DNA of 35,246 nucleotides, from NCBI GenBank assembly GCA_011390245.1, contig JAABSR010000004.1:1-35246 (forward strand), read 5' to 3'. The DNA comes from Campylobacterales bacterium (GTDB taxonomy: Bacteria; Campylobacterota; Campylobacteria; Campylobacterales; JAABSR01). The notes under the pieces are model-generated. The model was not told the DNA's origin, did no database searches, and worked only from the letters and a program-made list of their open reading frames with translations. Made by a program: the position numbers and the translations under genes. This document shows, one piece after another, positions 34,222 to 35,246 of the stretch (position 1 is its first letter; each line of letters starts with the position of its first letter).

Positions 34222-34905
34222 GTGATAAGTGAAAAGGATTTTAAAAATATCACTATACTATTTGCAGAGGATGATGAAACAGTATTAGAGAATATAGGGT
34301 ATTCGCTACGCTCGTACTTCAAAGAGGTGTACATAGCAAAAGATGGCTTGGAGGCGTGGGAGCTGTATGAACTCTACTCACCAAATATCATACTTACAGA
34401 TATTCGTATGCCAAAGCTTAGTGGAATTGAATTAGTTCAAAAAATACGAAAGCAGGATACACAAACCCTTGTGGTGATGCTTAGTGCTCATTCAGATAAA
34501 GAGATTCTCCTTGATGTTGTTCAGCTATATCTTGAAAATTACCTCATAAAGCCTATCTCTCACACTAAGCTAATCACTGTGCTCACAAGGTGTGTAGAAA
34601 AATATCTTGATTGCAATCAAGCTGATGAGGTTTTGTCTCAAGATGTACGATACTCATTCAAAAGCAAAGAGATTGTCAATGATACTCAAACCATTCCACT
34701 GACAAATCAAGAGATTCTACTGCTAGAACTCCTTATCAAACACAAAGGTGCGGCAGTAAGTTATGCTGAAATAGAGGAGATGGTTTGGAAATGTGAATTA
34801 ATGACAAAAGATGCGATAAAGACTCTTGTCAAAAAATTACGAAATAAGCTCCCTGAAGGCTCCATTGTCAATATTGTGGATTTTGGATACAAATTAAAAT
34901 GCTAA
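34222..34905 (+). CDS. OmpR-type two-component response regulator
   Basis: The 227-residue regulator has an N-terminal receiver domain: acidic pocket in FAEDDETVLE, phosphoacceptor aspartate in TDIRMPKLSG near residue 60, VMLSAHSD for the switch serine, and lysine in YLIKPIS near 111. A C-terminal winged-helix DNA-binding domain spans about 150-227 (IPLTNQEILLLELLIKHKGAAVSYAEIEEMVW, ending NIVDFGYKLKC). The GTG start follows AAAGGAG at four bases. The downstream sensor gene overlaps its last seven bases, so the two form a cognate pair. The signal sensed and target genes are unknown. Confidence 0.93.
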   Translation: MISEKDFKNITILFAEDDETVLENIGYSLRSYFKEVYIAKDGLEAWELYELYSPNIILTDIRMPKLSGIELVQKIRKQDTQTLVVMLSAHSDKEILLDVVQLYLENYLIKPISHTKLITVLTRCVEKYLDCNQADEVLSQDVRYSFKSKEIVNDTQTIPLTNQEILLLELLIKHKGAAVSYAEIEEMVWKCELMTKDAIKTLVKKLRNKLPEGSIVNIVDFGYKLKC

Positions 34906-35246
34906 ATAAAATCTCTTACCATTATCAGCTATTCATAATGCTTCTGCTCTCAGGATTGTTGCTTTCAGCTATTCTTGCTCTTGTATCATATTTTTTTATT
35001 CTCAATAACTATCAAAAAGAGATTTATCTCAATGCTTCCAATCAAGCAAATGTACAGAAAAAACAGTATGAAGATAACATCAAAGAGGCAAAAGCTCTAC
35101 TCTCTATACTTCGCAATACTTTTGAGCAAAACGCACTTCCTGCAAATTTCTTTATAGACAACAATGATGAGCGTATGAAATTTCTCTACATATTGCAAAC
35201 AAACCAAAATATAGAGAGGATAAGAATAACTGACACCAATGGGAGC
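34899..35246 (+). CDS. Sensor histidine kinase, N-terminal part only (runs off the window)
   Basis: From ATG 34899 an open frame runs to the window edge (116 codons, no stop), which is why the ORF track misses it. It begins with one membrane helix (residues 10-36, FIMLLLSGLLLSAILALVSYFF), then a periplasmic stretch of charged helix (NASNQANVQKKQYEDNIKEAKALLSIL) and the start of a Cache-like sensor fold (NQNIERIRITDTNGS). This is the usual N-terminus of a membrane sensor kinase. The kinase domains would lie outside the window, so the call depends on coupling to the response regulator. Confidence 0.75.
   Translation, partial: MLNKISYHYQLFIMLLLSGLLLSAILALVSYFFILNNYQKEIYLNASNQANVQKKQYEDNIKEAKALLSILRNTFEQNALPANFFIDNNDERMKFLYILQTNQNIERIRITDTNGS

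Noticed and set aside
1-35246. tRNA genes, CRISPR arrays, insertion sequences, prophage or defence islands
   Set aside because: I looked on both strands and found no cloverleaf, spaced direct repeats, transposase, integrase or toxin-antitoxin pair that I could support.

Overview
The window is AT-rich and densely packed, and every recognisable gene points to a Campylobacterota (epsilonproteobacterial) chromosome, most likely a free-living, motile sulfur oxidiser of the Sulfurimonas/Sulfurovum kind. The grounds are: the blocks rnc-rnhA-TPR//dnaG, hisC-fliF-fliG-fliH-dxs and accD-IMPase-rlmH-dksA-like, which I recall as conserved neighbourhoods in Campylobacter jejuni and relatives; the short zinc-binding RecO; and a periplasmic sulfite:cytochrome c oxidoreductase pair. 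Genus is inference. Base composition was judged by eye, not computed.

Layout. 1-639 is a decayed response-regulator/EAL-domain gene broken by several frameshifts. 629-2752 (minus) is a three-gene operon: a LapB-like TPR/zinc-ribbon membrane protein, rnhA, rnc. A 65-bp divergent promoter region separates it from dnaG (plus), whose -10 box is so close to the ATG that a leaderless message is likely. dnaG overlaps a PP-loop tRNA-thiolase-like gene. 5550-12133 (plus) carries hisC, the flagellar MS-ring/switch/export genes fliF-fliG-fliH, and dxs, ending at a bidirectional terminator. 12222-14041 (minus) is sorA-sorB for sulfite oxidation, with a perfect AT-rich palindrome in front of sorA. 14134-30288 (minus) is a 13-gene run with almost no intergenic space: gltB, gltD, an inositol-monophosphatase-family gene, accD, rlmH, a dksA-like gene, an unrecognised two-TM protein, mreC, an aldo/keto reductase, a metallophosphatase, rsmH, ftsL and an RND pump. 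30424-33361 holds recO, a MORN-repeat protein, purH and a DUF3817 membrane protein. 33362-35246 holds two tiny overlapping ORFs, a CopD-like four-helix membrane protein behind a good FNR-type box, and a response regulator/sensor kinase pair cut off by the window edge.

Functionally most of the window is housekeeping: replication priming, RNA processing and modification, nitrogen assimilation, purine and isoprenoid synthesis, fatty-acid initiation, cell shape and division, flagellar base. The less ordinary parts are the sulfite oxidase with its lipoprotein cytochrome and palindromic operator, the lone RND pump behind ftsL, the unknown protein in front of mreC, and the small-membrane-protein cluster near 33 kb. 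I found no tRNA, rRNA, CRISPR array, insertion sequence or defence cassette, and I do not see convincing evidence of an entirely new system. Start codons are often GTG or TTG, so several starts rest on ribosome-binding-site position.
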